Part shown: piece after piece, positions 47,740 through 61,030 of the stretch | Layout of the letters: each line of letters opens with the position of its first letter | How positions within the stretch are numbered: the stretch's first letter is position 1 | Assembly: GCA_022497155.1 (NCBI GenBank) | Contig: MU385729.1 | Span: 310,001-374,000 of the forward strand | Direction: 5' to 3' | Source: Whalleya microplaca | Taxonomy: Eukaryota > Ascomycota > Sordariomycetes > Xylariales > Xylariaceae | DNA: 64,000 nt | Notes under the pieces: generated by a model | Database searches by the model: none | What the model saw: only the letters and a program-made list of their open reading frames with translations | Told to the model about the DNA's origin: nothing | Program-made: the position numbers and the translations under genes

Positions 47740-50700
47740 TTTAACGCATATATCTCTGTACACATTTTGAGCATTGTCAAGCAAATACTGGTTTGGATTT
47801 TGCTCCTAGCAATTTGGTTCTTGGATACACATATAAGAGCCTGGAGACTAGGAGTGGGAATGGAGTTGGCATATCGGGGATAGACACCTACCTACCTGTG
47901 TCTGATCGAACATACCCTATACTTTAAATCAATATATCTTGAATATAGAACTCCTGTGGATTTAATCAGTGTGATGTTTATGGAACAAGAGAGGCTGTGC
48001 TGCCTGAAAGGCTCTGCTCTTCATATATCACAATTACGATGCAATGAATGATAAGCAATTCTCTATATCCTGCTATACTTTTACCACCGATGAGAGCAAG
48101 AACCCGCTACAATGGATGCTTTCTTTCTGTTTAACAAGCAACTATGGCAAGTTAGTGACTCTTAGTGCGACTATCCGTGGAAACCTTTTTGCTCCTAATC
48201 AAGCCATTTGACAAGTATGACAGCTTGCTAGGTCCCGAGCGATCGTCAGCATCGTCAGCCCTATGGCTCCCGTCTCCCTACCGTCTAGTCGGTAAAGCCT
48301 AACTCTGGAGATAGAGTTCTTACATAATAATACACGTGTCCGACCCGCCACGGCGGAAAGAGGCGCTTTTCTTTAATTCTCCAGATTTTGCGAGTTGGAT
48401 TATGGGTTGGGATAGCTTATAGGGACTTTGTTTTACTATACACTTCACGATGCGTCTATCTAGGATACGTATGTAGGATACGTATGTTTGATACTTCGAA
48501 TGGATGGATGGATGGACACATTGTAGGGCACAGCAAAAGACACTGCACTCTTCTGATTCGCTTCAGCTACGGGATTACCTACTGGAAGGAGTCTTCGGGT
48601 CCCTCGGGTGGCACAGGTAACTTGGTGAAGGACTTTTGATATTGGATGTCTGCCCTCTGGGTCGGATTTCAATATATTCTTACTAGTTACCTGTGCGTAG
48701 TACCTAATTACCTATCTACCCAGCTGCTCGGTCAGGGCTATACGTTTGGAAACGCGGATCTGCGGCTTGTATACCGAAAAGAACCTTCCGAGATCCCCCC
48801 AATGCTCTCGGACTTTGGACTTCGCCGCATTAGCAGACCAGAACAGCTCAATTTGCGAGTGTATCCACTGGTTGGCTTCATCTCATCTCGTCCACCCCGG
48901 ATATAACATCGTGTTGAACTGGAAAATTCCATTCTGTTGGCTTGCTTGTAGGTAGTTGTATGTAGGTACATGAAGTACTGCCGTTGGGGTTCTCGGCTCT
49001 GTCTATGTATGGACAGTACCAACCCACCATACCTCAGGCGCCAACTTACCGCAGTGCAAGACCCAACGGCATAGATGGATATATCCATCTATATCCATCC
49101 ATATACACATACGTGTTAGCCCATCTACAGATATGTTAGTTAGGTACAGCGAATGCTTTAAGGCGGCACGACCCTATCCAAACCATTTTATTTACGGGAT
49201 ATTATACACGTATGTACGTGCGTATGTTCGTACGTATGTACTGCTCAGTATTCCTCTATTTCCATATCAGAGCGTAGGCACACACGGTCCCGAGTATAGA
49301 TATTAATAACCATATATATCTAGATATTAAGGTGGGCGGGCAGTAACCACTGCTACTACAGTATGTAACAGACAAATAGATGCATGCGTCGTCTAATCCG
49401 CTAGTTCGGTACCCCCTGTCTTGCACATCCAACAAACCCATACACACGATACGGGCAATGGACAATGGAACAAATGCGGCGTCCGAGGACCCTAGTCGGG
49501 GGCAAGGCAATAGGTCATGATCCTATGCAATGCGACCCGCGACGGGTCAAGTCGCGTCCCTCAGGCTGGCCAACTACCTAACTCCTACGGCGCGTACGCA
49601 CAAGTACACGGCCGCTGCTCGAATCATCGTCCCTGCCGACGGCCCCGTGCTCGGCGTCCGTTGCATCCGGACGCCCAAAGCGTCTGGCGGGGGGAGGGGG
49701 CATGTTATGTCTAATTGATATGGGTCATCTGAGCTCATGTATATTAATCAACTACTCAGTTGGTCGATCAAAGGCAAGCACAGTAAGTCCCAACTCCATG
49801 GGTTTCGTAACAGAGGTTTGGGAAGGTCGGTCAGTGGGCGGATGACCTTTCGACATCCCATCGCTAGCGCATCTATAAATACCAGACCGCAAGGTGAACC
49901 CGCTATATGTGTTAGTTTATAGTCCGCCCGATTGTGACGGCGTATAGGCATTGGCTAGTCGAGTAGTATGAGTATGGTTACACAGAGACAGGACGATGTA
50001 ACGCAGACACACGTTTTAGCCGTCACGCCGTCTAGACCCGGCGAATAGAGTTGGCGATAAACGAGGCACTAAGCACGTGGGAAGGAAGGCTATGTATCAC
50101 TGACACCTGCTAAGGTTAGCGGGAGGTTAGCCTACCGGACGACGACGACCAGCCCACTACCCCCGTAACGGCAGCAGGATCTAGGTATCTCGGGCCCGAG
50201 TCAGTTCCTTGCTTTTGCTCCAGTATGCATGACTGATGTGACGGAGATAGATGAGAAAGGAATATCTAGAATCCTGAATGATGAAAATACCATGCAGATT
50301 CCCTGGTGGTGAATATATGTTTACTAAACGTATGTGGCGGTCTCGTCTCTATCCCCCTCGGAAATACCAACCCCGATTACCATGTGCTTGCAGCCCGCGA
50401 TGTACAGCCATAGGTGCACAATCCCTCCATCATTTGCCGAGACTTGCGTCAATTGCATTTCTGAAATGATCGAAATGAATGCGAAACGCCTACCTGAAGA
50501 GAACAGCAGGCGAGACAAGACAGACGAAAGGACAACGGACGAGACGGATCTAGATAGATTGGGGGCTGCGTTTGTTGGGCCAACCTAGCAATCCTACCTT
50601 GGCTAGGCTCTTTTGCGCCGCATTTCGCGCCCCGATGTCTTGGGAATAGCAAGAAAGAGAGTTTTCCCACGTTTGTGGGGTTGCACGGCGTCGGGTCAGT

Positions 50701-51697
50701 TCATCACTTTCAGAACGCGGTACAGAGGAGACCGTCTGGCCTCTTTTCACAAGGTGAGGTATATAATGAAGGAGGCTCTTCTATCGATGCGTACATATAG
50801 AACCTAGCATGCACATATATCTATATATGTATGGCGTTTTCAGCACAGAATCTGTCTGCGGGGGAGCTACTATATTGTCTTTGATCAGGCTCGGGTAGGC
50901 AACTTATGCGATGCATTGTGTAGGTGCCTGTATGTATTTGTGCTAGGTCGAAGCCTTGCTTGGTCATAGTAGGTTCAGCACGGCGCACCTGGGAGAGGCG
51001 CACCGTGATAGCGCCGAAGAGACACTAGGCTGCGGCGCAAGTCGTCCCGTCCCCCCGGTTTTTTCCCCCACGAACGCGATCTTTTTTTGGGCATCTTCCA
51101 CGAATGACAACTATTTTGGGGCTCAAGTGGCTGGCTTCGAGACCTAAGCCAAGGCACCCTTTTCCATTCTTCAGCATGTCTTCGATGAAGTGTCTTTCTT
51201 TGGACCCTGCACACGGGAGCAGAAGCAAAGACATTGTCGGGCGGTCAAGGCCCATAGTCTCTTGTCTCCATCTGAGACAAGAGGATTGGTAACACACGTT
51301 TACGGAAATATTACCATTACCGTACGTTGCGAGCACTGCATCGTCATCGTTGCACTACGGTCGCAGTCTGGGGTGCGTGACGTTGAAAACCCCCCGTCGA
51401 TTAGTCTGAAATTTACTTAACGCATATGGACGGCTTATCAATCTATACTTGCTAGTATATCCTTTTGTCTTCTAATAGCGCGCCCTTTGAGATGTCATTG
51501 TATGTACTTATTAATCGTTATCTCGGTTCCTATGCTGCGCCGTACACGCAATTTGCGGTTTCCATAATGGAAGGATGATAACTCACTAGGCAGCTGGGTT
51601 TAATATCCTGGCAGCCCTGGCACGAGTTAGCTGATCAGACTCGTGGGCGTCTCTGCCACACTGATCCCAGCGAAGGCCCCCAAGCTTGACACTTGTC
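47740..51697. other. Gene-free region, part 1
   Basis: After the KHA1 3' flank no gene is recognisable on either strand. Repeats seen: a tandem TAGGATACGTATG pair at 48461-48486, GGAT units at 48500-48514, a palindromic GGATATATCCATC area at 49077-49105 and alternating GTACGT-like runs at 49207-49240. Longest frames stay near 115 codons or less and overlap one another. Confidence 0.5.
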
Positions 51698-52560
51698 CTA
51701 CTCTGGCAATATTTCTCGAAACAGTTCAAGCAGAAAGCCCGGTTGATATGTCAGATGGAAATGGTTGCCGGGAAAGCTATCATGAAGTTCTAACGGTCGT
51801 ACAAATTCGTTGATCATGAACCCATAGCAAAACCAGTAGGCTAGTGTCGGAAGAGTGATTTGTAAGTCCTCATTGCGAGACCGAAGGTCCCGTGCATTAG
51901 TAGCTTCGAATGGCAACTGCTTAGTACCACGCGGGAGAATAAACAGAGTGCTGACAGCCCCGTACCCAAATGTGAGAAGAGCCAGGGTACATTGCGCCAA
52001 TCTATGTTAACGCCCAATCCTGGTCTGAGATCGAGAGCTGAAAACGCACTAACAAGAAGGCGTCCGCATGATGCGAGTGCCAAGTGCCGTTTTGTGAGTG
52101 CCTATCCCCGGAAGTCATCTTATTGGGCTGCGATACGACTTGGTCAACTTATTAGCAGGCGATGAGCACTAGATGGTTCTTCGCCCTTTACAGTGCTCTC
52201 GACAGTGCATTTGAAGATAAGGCTGCAGCCTGCGTCGTGTTTCTTGTTCTAGATGTTGATCGTCAATGCCATAGCCGATATGGGCGCATGTTCGCTTCCC
52301 ATGATACACCCATGATACTCTTCGTTACGATTCCGGAGAACAAATGCACTCACTCTAAGGTCCGAAGGCTACCGGAGCCACAAAGACCGAGTTGACAAGT
52401 CGATTAACTGATTTGGTGTCGAACTTACCAATTGTTAAGCAGCGTGTTATCAGGATAATGATTATACTCAAGGGTCAAGGATCTAGCCTTCCCGCTTTTG
52501 ACAAACCCGATAAATTGATAAGTGGGCTGTTGTTCTGAATCCCTCGAATACACGTGGAGT
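51698..52560 (-). pseudogene. Decayed multi-exon gene for a hydrophobic protein
   Basis: On the minus strand a last exon at 52001-51698 encodes about 100 residues, including FGYGAVSTLFILPRG and ITLPTLAYWFCYGFMINEF, and ends at a stop. A 52-nt intron (52053-52002) with GTTAGT, TTAAC and TAG signals links it to an exon at about 52101-52054. Earlier coding-like pieces lie at about 52200-52340 and 52440-52510. The pieces can be joined only if one in-frame stop near 52272 and a phase break near 52345 are tolerated. The hydrophobic C-terminus resembles membrane tails of fungal secondary-metabolism enzymes, but I cannot name a family. It reads as a pseudogene remnant. Confidence 0.35.
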
Positions 52561-55500
52561 TCCGAGCCTGCCGGAGTTGCGGTTCGGTCCGAGCTGACGA
52601 CGATCGCTTTCTAAACGAAACGACAGAGTCAACAGATCCTCGCTAAGATCGGACGCCGAGGCTGCGGATACACGATATAAGTCCCGACGAATACACAAGA
52701 AATCGCCAGAGAGCCTACAGATGATGCCTATTTTGCGTAACGACCTGATAGAATGGTAGGTAAACTTCTTCAAACATATATACATTGAAATTATTCAAAT
52801 GCGCTCCTCTCTGCGTAGTCTGTCAATCTTCTGAAGTGCACATTGCCATTCAACAAGGGGCTAAATGCGAGACTATCGCTAAGAAGCATGTTGATAGCCG
52901 ATGTGCGACAACAAAAACGCCTGTATCACAGTCACAGTAGTACAAACGCTGATGAGTTTGTGACGATTAGACCGGAGGCTTCCGCTTAAGCGCGATGTCG
53001 TACGATCTCATAGAGGACGCTCAATGCGCTCCCTTACGTTAAACATAATAGATGATTTCAATAGCGTGAAGCGTAGAAAGGGCTGATAGAAAATGTCTAT
53101 GTCGCTGATGAAGGAGCATCCTTAGATAATTATGGAGTAGGCTATGCGAGGCTATTGCTCAAGATCTACACGTACTTGCGCGTATACGTCGCGTTTTGTC
53201 TATCTCAGCCCCCAAATTGCATACACTCGTATACATAAAATAAAATACAGTATATGCGAAGCGCAAGAAACTGTGTTGTGGTTACTACTTCAGTGCGAGC
53301 TGTTTTACGAGTTTCATGATAATGATCTTTCACATATCAAGTTCGTATACATACTACGAGACAAGACCTAGGCATCAATCAATATGTGTCTTGGCCTACA
53401 CTTGCAAGCCACACATAGTAAAATGCGTATCTCGTATCTGTCGAAAGAACAGTACCGATGGTAGGTATCGGTTATTAGAGCTGTTAACTCCTACGCGCCG
53501 TTACACAAGCATGGCTAGGTGGGCCCGCATCGCCGAAAACGCCGTATTCCTCGCGCTCGGCAAGTCAAGTTCAACTCCAGGGCTGAATGAGCGGCGATGA
53601 CGTCGCAGTGATACATTCAGGAGGTGGACAAGCGGATGGGCCAAGGCGTTCCAAGAGTGGCGAGGATCGTACGGGCGGTGGGCTAGCGGCCGAAGAGGGC
53701 GAGCATCGCATTCACAGCCGGTGAAAGCAGTCATGGGAAGAGTCCGGCAGAAGCAGATTGGCCAGGTGCCTCATGAAGCGGTAAGTGTGTTCATGGCGTG
53801 TGTAATGGCATGCGCGAACACGCGACTCGTATCGTACCATGCCTCCCTCATGGGCCAATTTGGGTTGGTTTGAGGATGCGAGGTGCAATCGGTACATGTA
53901 TGTTTGTGAGGCTAGGCGAAGTTGCGCGAAAGGAGGCTCAAAATGAAAAGTGACAGGCAAAACTGTGCATTTTGCGTAACGGTTCCGAAAGACTAGACTC
54001 GCCTGATGCAAAAGTACCAAAAGTACCCTTTGTAGAGTTGCATTTGGCGTATCGATAGACTGAACTCCCATCAAATTGCAATGCGATGCTATGATGGCAG
54101 GGCCAAGCAAATTGGTGCAAGAATTGGTGCAAGGTTAGGAGGTGTTTTTGAGATGAGCTGCGAGTGCGACAACGTGGCCGTGGTGCAAGGTGCAAGGTGC
54201 GAGATGCATGGAAGGGTGCAAGGCGGGCAGATCGGGATTTGATTTTCTGTGCATCTTGTTGGGCTGCAGATACTGCGAGTAGCCATGGCCGGAAAGGGTC
54301 TTGGTGTCTGGCTGGCATATGCAGCCCGTGCTAGCTGTATCGCCGACCGCCAGTTCCCCCTACAACAGAGCGCAGAGTGTGAGAAAGATCCCTGTAAAGA
54401 GCGGTGGACTCGGGATCTCATGCGGGTGCAATCTGTGCTTCGCCGTCACTACTTCCTCCACGTAACCCAACCTAAGGGACCCCCCTCCCCCCCCCAAGTG
54501 AGTCCCCATTTCCCCCAGTACCCCACTTTCCCAAATCATAGTCTAATTTGGAAAAGATGCTAGCAACCACAACACGCTATTGGACGGCCGAACGAATGAC
54601 TTTTGGTGTAATGCTATAACGAGACGCAGTTCGTGCTGTTACGGGCTTAATTACCCCAGAGTCCAGGTTGCACAACGCGAAATTGTGTGAACTATTAACA
54701 ACTTGGAACATTATACTATCGACTATGACTAGTACATACACCACCCATGGATACCTACATTACTTATTCAATTAACTACTATGGTAGAGGCTTCTACGTA
54801 GAAGCCTGGAGATAGTGGCCCCTTGCAGAGTCGGCCGACTTCGATACTATGTACATGAATCCATCGTGTATATGTATTCCATCGCGTATTTCCTAAATCG
54901 GTAAATGGTCCCACGCACAAACGACTTTTCCTGCCGAAACAGTACACAGTATATAGTATGTTCTGTATGTATAAATGAGCCATGGCGGAATTCGTAATAA
55001 CCCCAAGTATCGCGGGCGATCTTCCGTCCAGCAGCGGAATTAAAGTCCTATATTCCGACCGTCGACGGACATATCTATGTAGCACCGAGTCCGGTCGGTC
55101 CCGCTCCTATATGCTCCTAGGGGAAAGCCGCACGCAAAAATGCAACATCGGGTTTTGACTATAGAGAGCAAGACTTTGCGAATGGGACTTGGATAGTGAC
55201 TATACTGTGTCGATGTTCTAGATTTGCTACTTCTCGTATGGTTATGGTCTTCGGTGTATGCGTCATTGGGAAAATATAGACTAGTGAAATCATTAATCAT
55301 ATTGCAATAACGTAGGTATCAACTGATGCTGTCCGGTTTCCACGTTGTGGTTAATACAATTCGGGATTTGTCAGGTTGCAGGGGTGTTCAAAGACCTGGG
55401 TGCAACCCTTCTGTCGAACCACCGACTCTCTGTCGGCCGTCCGAGCACCCCATTGGGTGCATCGTCAATTGTAAAACGGTCAAGGCCTCTTAAGACCGAT

Positions 55501-57462
55501 CAGAAGGGCGCTCTGCGCATTGTTCGCTTAATAACATCACCGACCTCGATTGGCAATAACACGCGGGTATGCGACTCCTGGCCGAAACTCGGTAAACACC
55601 CGCGAAGGCACAGAATTCTAGGCTCTCTCTTAACGGTCAGATGAGTTGCATACATAGCATAGCATACCATAACAATAGGTAGACCAGGTTGCCTAAGCAG
55701 TTTATAGGGCGATTACCAAGCCCAAGCCGAAGACCAGGGTATACTACCACCGTATAGTAGATAATATCGTTAAAAATAAGAATACCCTGCAACACAATTC
55801 AATACTAGTGCCAGATAGTGGAGTCACATAAGAGACGATAGCCACGAGATTCAGGGAGAGGAGATGAACGCCGCACTATCATAGGTGCGTAACGGCGCTA
55901 TACAGTTCAGCCCTATGGGATAAGTGCGTGTGGCTAGCTACGCGTGGATGCGGCGACACCGAGAGCTGGTCCCTATGTACCAAAGTCCGCATGTACCATA
56001 GTGTAGATTGGTGTCGCCCCATCTTGCCTGCAGCGGGCAAGCGTCATGAGTAATGAGGGCTGTACCGGTATTCCGCGTTGCATTGGGATGCGTAACAATG
56101 CAATTTAGCAGACCGCCAGAGGGATACACATGATGTCGATGCTGCTGCTACCTACATGTCTCGCTGCGGGGACAAGAAACCGACCTTAGACAGCCCTGTT
56201 GACGCCATCCATAGACAGGGCAAGTTCTTGCGATGATGGTCTCCACTCCCTACCGTAGCAGTGATAGCTGCCTGCCTACTCACTAGTACGTATCTGCGTA
56301 TCCGATACACCAGATTCCATATTGATTTCTAATGAGCCGCGATCTACGAAGTACCCGCCTAGTGAAAGTCCGCCTGGGTACCTAACTCATTAGTGGACAT
56401 GCATCGATTGATATGGAATAAAAGAAGCTCGGCTGGGTAATATGGAGAGCTGCGATTACCGCCGGAAGTAATAACAATGTAAGTGAGCGAACGTGTGGAG
56501 AACCTTGAGCTATCTTCGCTTTCTCCCGTCTGTCATCTCAGCCCTATGAAATGGCTGACGGGACTTTGTCGATGTATTGATGTATGTGTACTGGGAGTAC
56601 TGGGCACATGTCGCCTGAAGTTGGTGGGAGCTTGAAGGACAGTGTGTACGTAAGTACTTTATTCCCGTACCCCATAGAAGTAGTGGGTGTGAAGCCGCAG
56701 CAGGGTGGTCTCGTGTATTGTGAGACCGGGGGTCATCTTGGACGGGATGTGCTTCTTGGCATGACCCAAAACCATACGGACGGGTTCCAGTCAGCACCCC
56801 TTCAGGTACGTCCTTGGCTGCCAGATAAGGATACATAGTTCTACATAGTATGGGGAGGCTAAAGGTTCTATAATGACAATACATAATAAATCTCCAAGAG
56901 ATAGGCAGATCGCGACTATTACGCGATGTGGTCGTATGCAGCGCTCGAGGAAATCCTTCCCCCTTTTCGAACCGTGGAGTCTGAAATCGGTCTTAGGTAT
57001 CTTAAACTGTATGTACTTTGCGTGCAACTCGTCCTATCTCCTCTGGCTTCGGTGTCTGAACAATGCCTTTGCAGTGGTGGAGGGTAGCACAGCAGCTACA
57101 ATGAAACAGCTCGACCCAGATTCAGTACCAACGGTGCGGACGCGGTGAGATGTCTCTGCTATGCATAGTAGTATGGCACGGCATGGCATGGCATCATTGA
57201 TGCTTACAGGGTCTTTTCGAGTAGTTGTACAATACATACTATCAGACGATGTAGAGGGGGTAATAGGTACGTGCATATCTTCATAGAGACTTCCATGTAG
57301 CAAAGTACTGTACAGTACATATGCAATTAATCGAGACGACCCGTTCAACAATAGCCGACGATAAAGTTGTCATAAATTAGCAGCGACTTTCCTAAAACGT
57401 GAATTTAGTCCACACCAAAACCTAGCGCCGCCTTTAGTGATTTCCGCCTCCCGCCAAATGTT
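52561..57462. other. Gene-free region, part 2
   Basis: Nearly 5 kb with no recognisable gene. Notable are GGTGCAAG-type repeats at about 54115-54225, a CCTCCCCCCCCCC-like C run near 54482-54497, CATAG repeats near 55655-55670 and GGCATGGCATGG repeats near 57180-57192. Frames are short and mutually overlapping. Confidence 0.5.
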
Positions 57463-58031
57463 CTTTTTTACGGCCCAGGTAGAAAAACCACGGTTATTTT
57501 TTAGAAAAACCACTAATCTTAAATCTACCCACTGAATATCTCGGTAACGCATATAACATGGGCTCCCATACAAACTAGTATGGAGATCAATGTCAGTCTC
57601 AAATATCGGATATCACTCATCATTATTCTTAATACAGTACTTTCATTTGAGTGAAGTTTATATATAAATATAAAGTACCTTATTAGGTACTTATATATAA
57701 GTATATTTTCTATATAAATATAAGTACCTTAAAGTTAGGTACTTATTTTCAGGTCAATTTTATATAAGGGTATAAGTACCTGAAAAAAGGTACTTCCAAA
57801 TGTGTGAATATTATACGCAAGCTCGAGTACCTTATAGTCGACTGCCTATATATCAAAGATACTTATATTTAAGTGAGATATACGTATAAAATAAGGTATC
57901 ACAAATGCAGCTGTCTGTGCATATAGGATTGACACGGATCTACATATTACGTTGTATGGGAGTCTGTGCAAAGTGGATGTGTGGTTTTTCTAAAAAATAA
58001 CCGTGGTTTTTCTACCTGGGCCGCTTTTTTA
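57463..58031. mobile_element. hAT-type non-autonomous element (MITE) with target duplication
   Basis: The element occupies 57471-58023 (553 bp). Its ends are perfect inverted repeats of 43 bp: left 57471-57513 starting CGGCCCAGGTAGAAAAACCA and the exact reverse complement at 57981-58023. Each repeat contains the 11-mer AGAAAAACCAC twice. Immediately outside, the 8-bp word CTTTTTTA occurs at 57463-57470 and 58024-58031, a perfect target-site duplication. Eight-bp duplications are characteristic of the hAT superfamily. Inside, a second, imperfect inverted pair (57563-57600 with 57926-57962) and several AT-rich hairpins with GTACC/GGTAC cores occur. There is no transposase frame, so movement would need an autonomous relative elsewhere in the genome. 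Perfect ends and duplication suggest recent insertion. Confidence 0.9.
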
Positions 58032-60625
58032 CTGCTTAAACCCGTAATGTAACCCAATCCCATGATTGCTTTGACTTCATCGTATATTGCGTGCCAATCA
58101 CACAATGCCTTCGTAGTTTGGGAACTTAGGCAGCCCTAGTAGCCCTGAATAGAGGGAGAGATGCGAGACCAAGGGGAAGCCCGATAGCAGCGCATTTAAT
58201 TCGCTCACACCATAAGAACGATGAGGAAAGGTGTCAGGGTGTCGCGTGGCATGAATTGTTCCGGGACCAAGTCCCCGGGGCGATGCAGAAGGATTGGATC
58301 AGCTCGGGGCAAGATGGGGGCCAGTTAGTTGTGGTCCTATCAACTCATTGTTCACGGCATATTCTCAAACAGGACTTTGATCATGTTTTTTACGACAATT
58401 ACCTCGAGAATCCTAAGGTGCTGCGCACCAAAAACGTTTTGCATGCGCATCGGAGAGAGGCTAAGGAGAAAGTGAAGCCACCGTCCAAGTCTAACTTAGG
58501 CTTCTCTGCTAGGTTACACAACTATCGTCGGCCGCCCAAGTCCTTGGCTTCGCTCCCCCAGAATACGTGCAACCACTTATCACGTGGGGGTAATTCGAAC
58601 TCTTGATAAGTTGTTACTCTTGACTGCACCAATCAACCTGTACCTACGCTTCACAAGACGCGCGTTGATAGCGAGGAGCGGCACTTAGAGCGGAGAAAGG
58701 ACTTACAACCAAAAGGTCGTGGAGTCTAGATGCTCCTTCTGCACAAATTAGCGGTGTCGATCGCATCAGGATTGCATGAGAACCACGCAGTAGGGTCATG
58801 GTGTGCAGCGCGTAGGGCTACCTAGCTTATTCCCTTATTGAGATGGGCTATCTATTTCCATTATTCAAGCTCCTGCATGCTGCAAGAGTCGCATAGGGCG
58901 ACGTCTAGTAGCCCACCTTCACCAAGCTATATTGCTCTTATATTATAACGAGGTTCGGGGACATACAACGCTTGGTGTTTCATTAAACATCGCGCGGGAG
59001 CTAAACGATCCCTTGTTGCTTGATCTTTTGCTCATCTTACTCGTCCAAGGTCGTCTTAATCGAGATGTATACGGTGTCCGAAGGAGGTCCTTTAGTAGGC
59101 TACATCTGCAGTCGAATCTGTCCTAGCAAAACGGAATTATTCATTTTGATCTTGCATTGCGGTTTTCAGTGAGATCCCTGGGAAAAGGTGTGATTAACAC
59201 GGACGCTAATTTGCTCTCCAGAGTCAGATTAAGCACCTTGTAGGTACATGTACCTATGTCCCGCTTGTTGTAGGGACTCCAAGAAGGATATAAAGGTCTT
59301 GGCAGGTGAGAACCTTAAAAAGGTTCCCACGTCGAATCAGGGGTTGCGAGCCCGAGGTCGTGGGTGGCTTATGTTGTGCCGATATGTACCTTCGCGTGTG
59401 CAGTGGAAGTGTCAGCATTAGGATCTCAAGCTTCTAGTGTCAGCACCCTACGTCAAAGGATTATAAAAGGCTATCAAGGTAAACGTATAAGTTTCAGCCC
59501 ACTAGCGGGAATACCCTACAGTTGTGTGCCCTCAGTAATTGTGAGGTTCTACAACCAGCTCTACATTATACCTAGCTCCATCATCGTAAATGGTAGGGGC
59601 ATGTCCGTAGAATTGTAGGATCAGATGACCGCACAAAGGGTACCTAGGAAGCGGATATGAGTACAACTTCCATCTATGACTAAGTAGGGCGGGCTGAAAG
59701 AGATACTTACAAATATTAGGCAGTTGAGGTAATGATGACCAGTCGTGTGTTCAAGTGATGTTGTGATTCGGAGAAGAGCGTAGATATTTTGGGCGTACTA
59801 AAATCTCAAATTGCCTTTGGAGACTCCGGGATGCGGCACAAGCATCGGATCTTCAGGCGTAGAGGCTTAGCTATTCGCTGGCGCCAGCATTGGATGGTAC
59901 ACTTCGGCCCTATTTTGCCATCCTTCGTCATTTCTCAGATTACCAGCTCGATGCTAAATGATGAGTCTAAGTGAAGTTAAAAATTGTTTCAGGGACTGGA
60001 TGACAGCTGAGGCAAAACCCGTGGAATTAAACGTGGAATGTGAATAGACACTGCAAGAAACAAGGCTGAGACAGTAGCCACAAAGCCCCTTGCTGCGGCT
60101 CGATTGGTTGAACCCAGTTCGGTGTACTATGTAAAACCGCGATTTTTCATCCTCAAGGTCTTGCATTATACTCACAGTCGATGAGATAGTTTCATTCCCC
60201 TAGAAGTGTGAATAATACGAGAAGCATTTCAGACAATAACAACAATGATTTGTCAAGATCCATTATGTGGGGATAGATAAGAGTCAAGACATGAAAACAG
60301 AAACCTATGGACCAGACTGGCATTTCTAGAAGCTGAAGAATCTTTGTAGCGAGAGGGTGACGCATCGATGTATCCACCTTCAGCCGAACATTAAACCTTG
60401 GTCTGTGCTGAAGTAAGAAATAACATTGAACCAATGAGCAACTAGCAGAGAGCTTATGTAAAAAAAAGCCGGTCTAAAAATAGCAGCAACTGTAGCTACG
60501 CAAAACTCGGTACCTAGATATGTAATGTTGAATAATTGAGTTTAAGAATTCAGCCTAACTCACCTTATTGACACGCCGTACCTGTGATCAATCAGTGCAC
60601 ATGACGAGAAAGGCTTTTTACTATT
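58032..60625. other. Gene-free region, part 3
   Basis: No gene recognised. The 116-codon frame at 58256-58606 lacks an ATG start and any known motif. An inverted repeat GAACCTTAAAAAGGTTC occurs near 59309-59325. Confidence 0.5.
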
Positions 60626-60699
60626 ACTCTATATACTATAGCGTGGTGGCCAATGCACTCTATATATTATAGTGTGGTGGCCAATGCACTTTATATATA
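60626..60699. repeat. 31-bp tandem repeat, two and a half units
   Basis: Unit 1 at 60626-60656 and unit 2 at 60657-60687 differ at two positions (ACTCTATATACTATAG, then CGTGGTGGCCAATGC); a partial third unit follows to 60699. They directly precede the transposon-like relic. Confidence 0.85.
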
Positions 60700-61030
60700 A
60701 CCAAGGGAGATTTAGCTGGCTTTCCCCTCAACTTTCCATCATCATTAATCCAAACTTTTGCCTCTCGCTATCATTACCTCCACAATGGCTCAAGTTAAAC
60801 AACAGAGTTAACAGGATTATAATCAATGATTAAGGCTTGGGGCTGAAGCCTACACCACGCAATGGATCAATGGTGCCCGTAATAGGAGATTGGGTTGAAA
60901 GATAGCATTGCAACCTGAAGTTCTATAGGACTTGATAAAACAATGAACTATGTATAGTCGTTTCAACGAAGTCCTTGGAAAAATCAAAAATAAGAATAAA
61001 ATCTAGGAAAATAACTAATAAAAATAGACT
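60700..61030 (+). mobile_element. Relic of a DNA-transposon-like gene
   Basis: A pyrimidine-rich leader (60718-60783) is followed by ATG at 60785 in a CACAATGGCT context. The frame then stays readable for about 75 codons but is broken by at least five in-frame stops (TAA, TGA and TAG). Between stops, the text includes LRLGAEAYTTQWINGARNRR, which reads like coding sequence. Together with the tandem repeats just upstream this resembles the 5' end of a decayed fungal DNA transposon. The superfamily is not determined and no matching right end was found. Confidence 0.35.

Noticed and set aside
58256..58606. 116-codon open frame
   Set aside because: No ATG start, no motif and no family resemblance.
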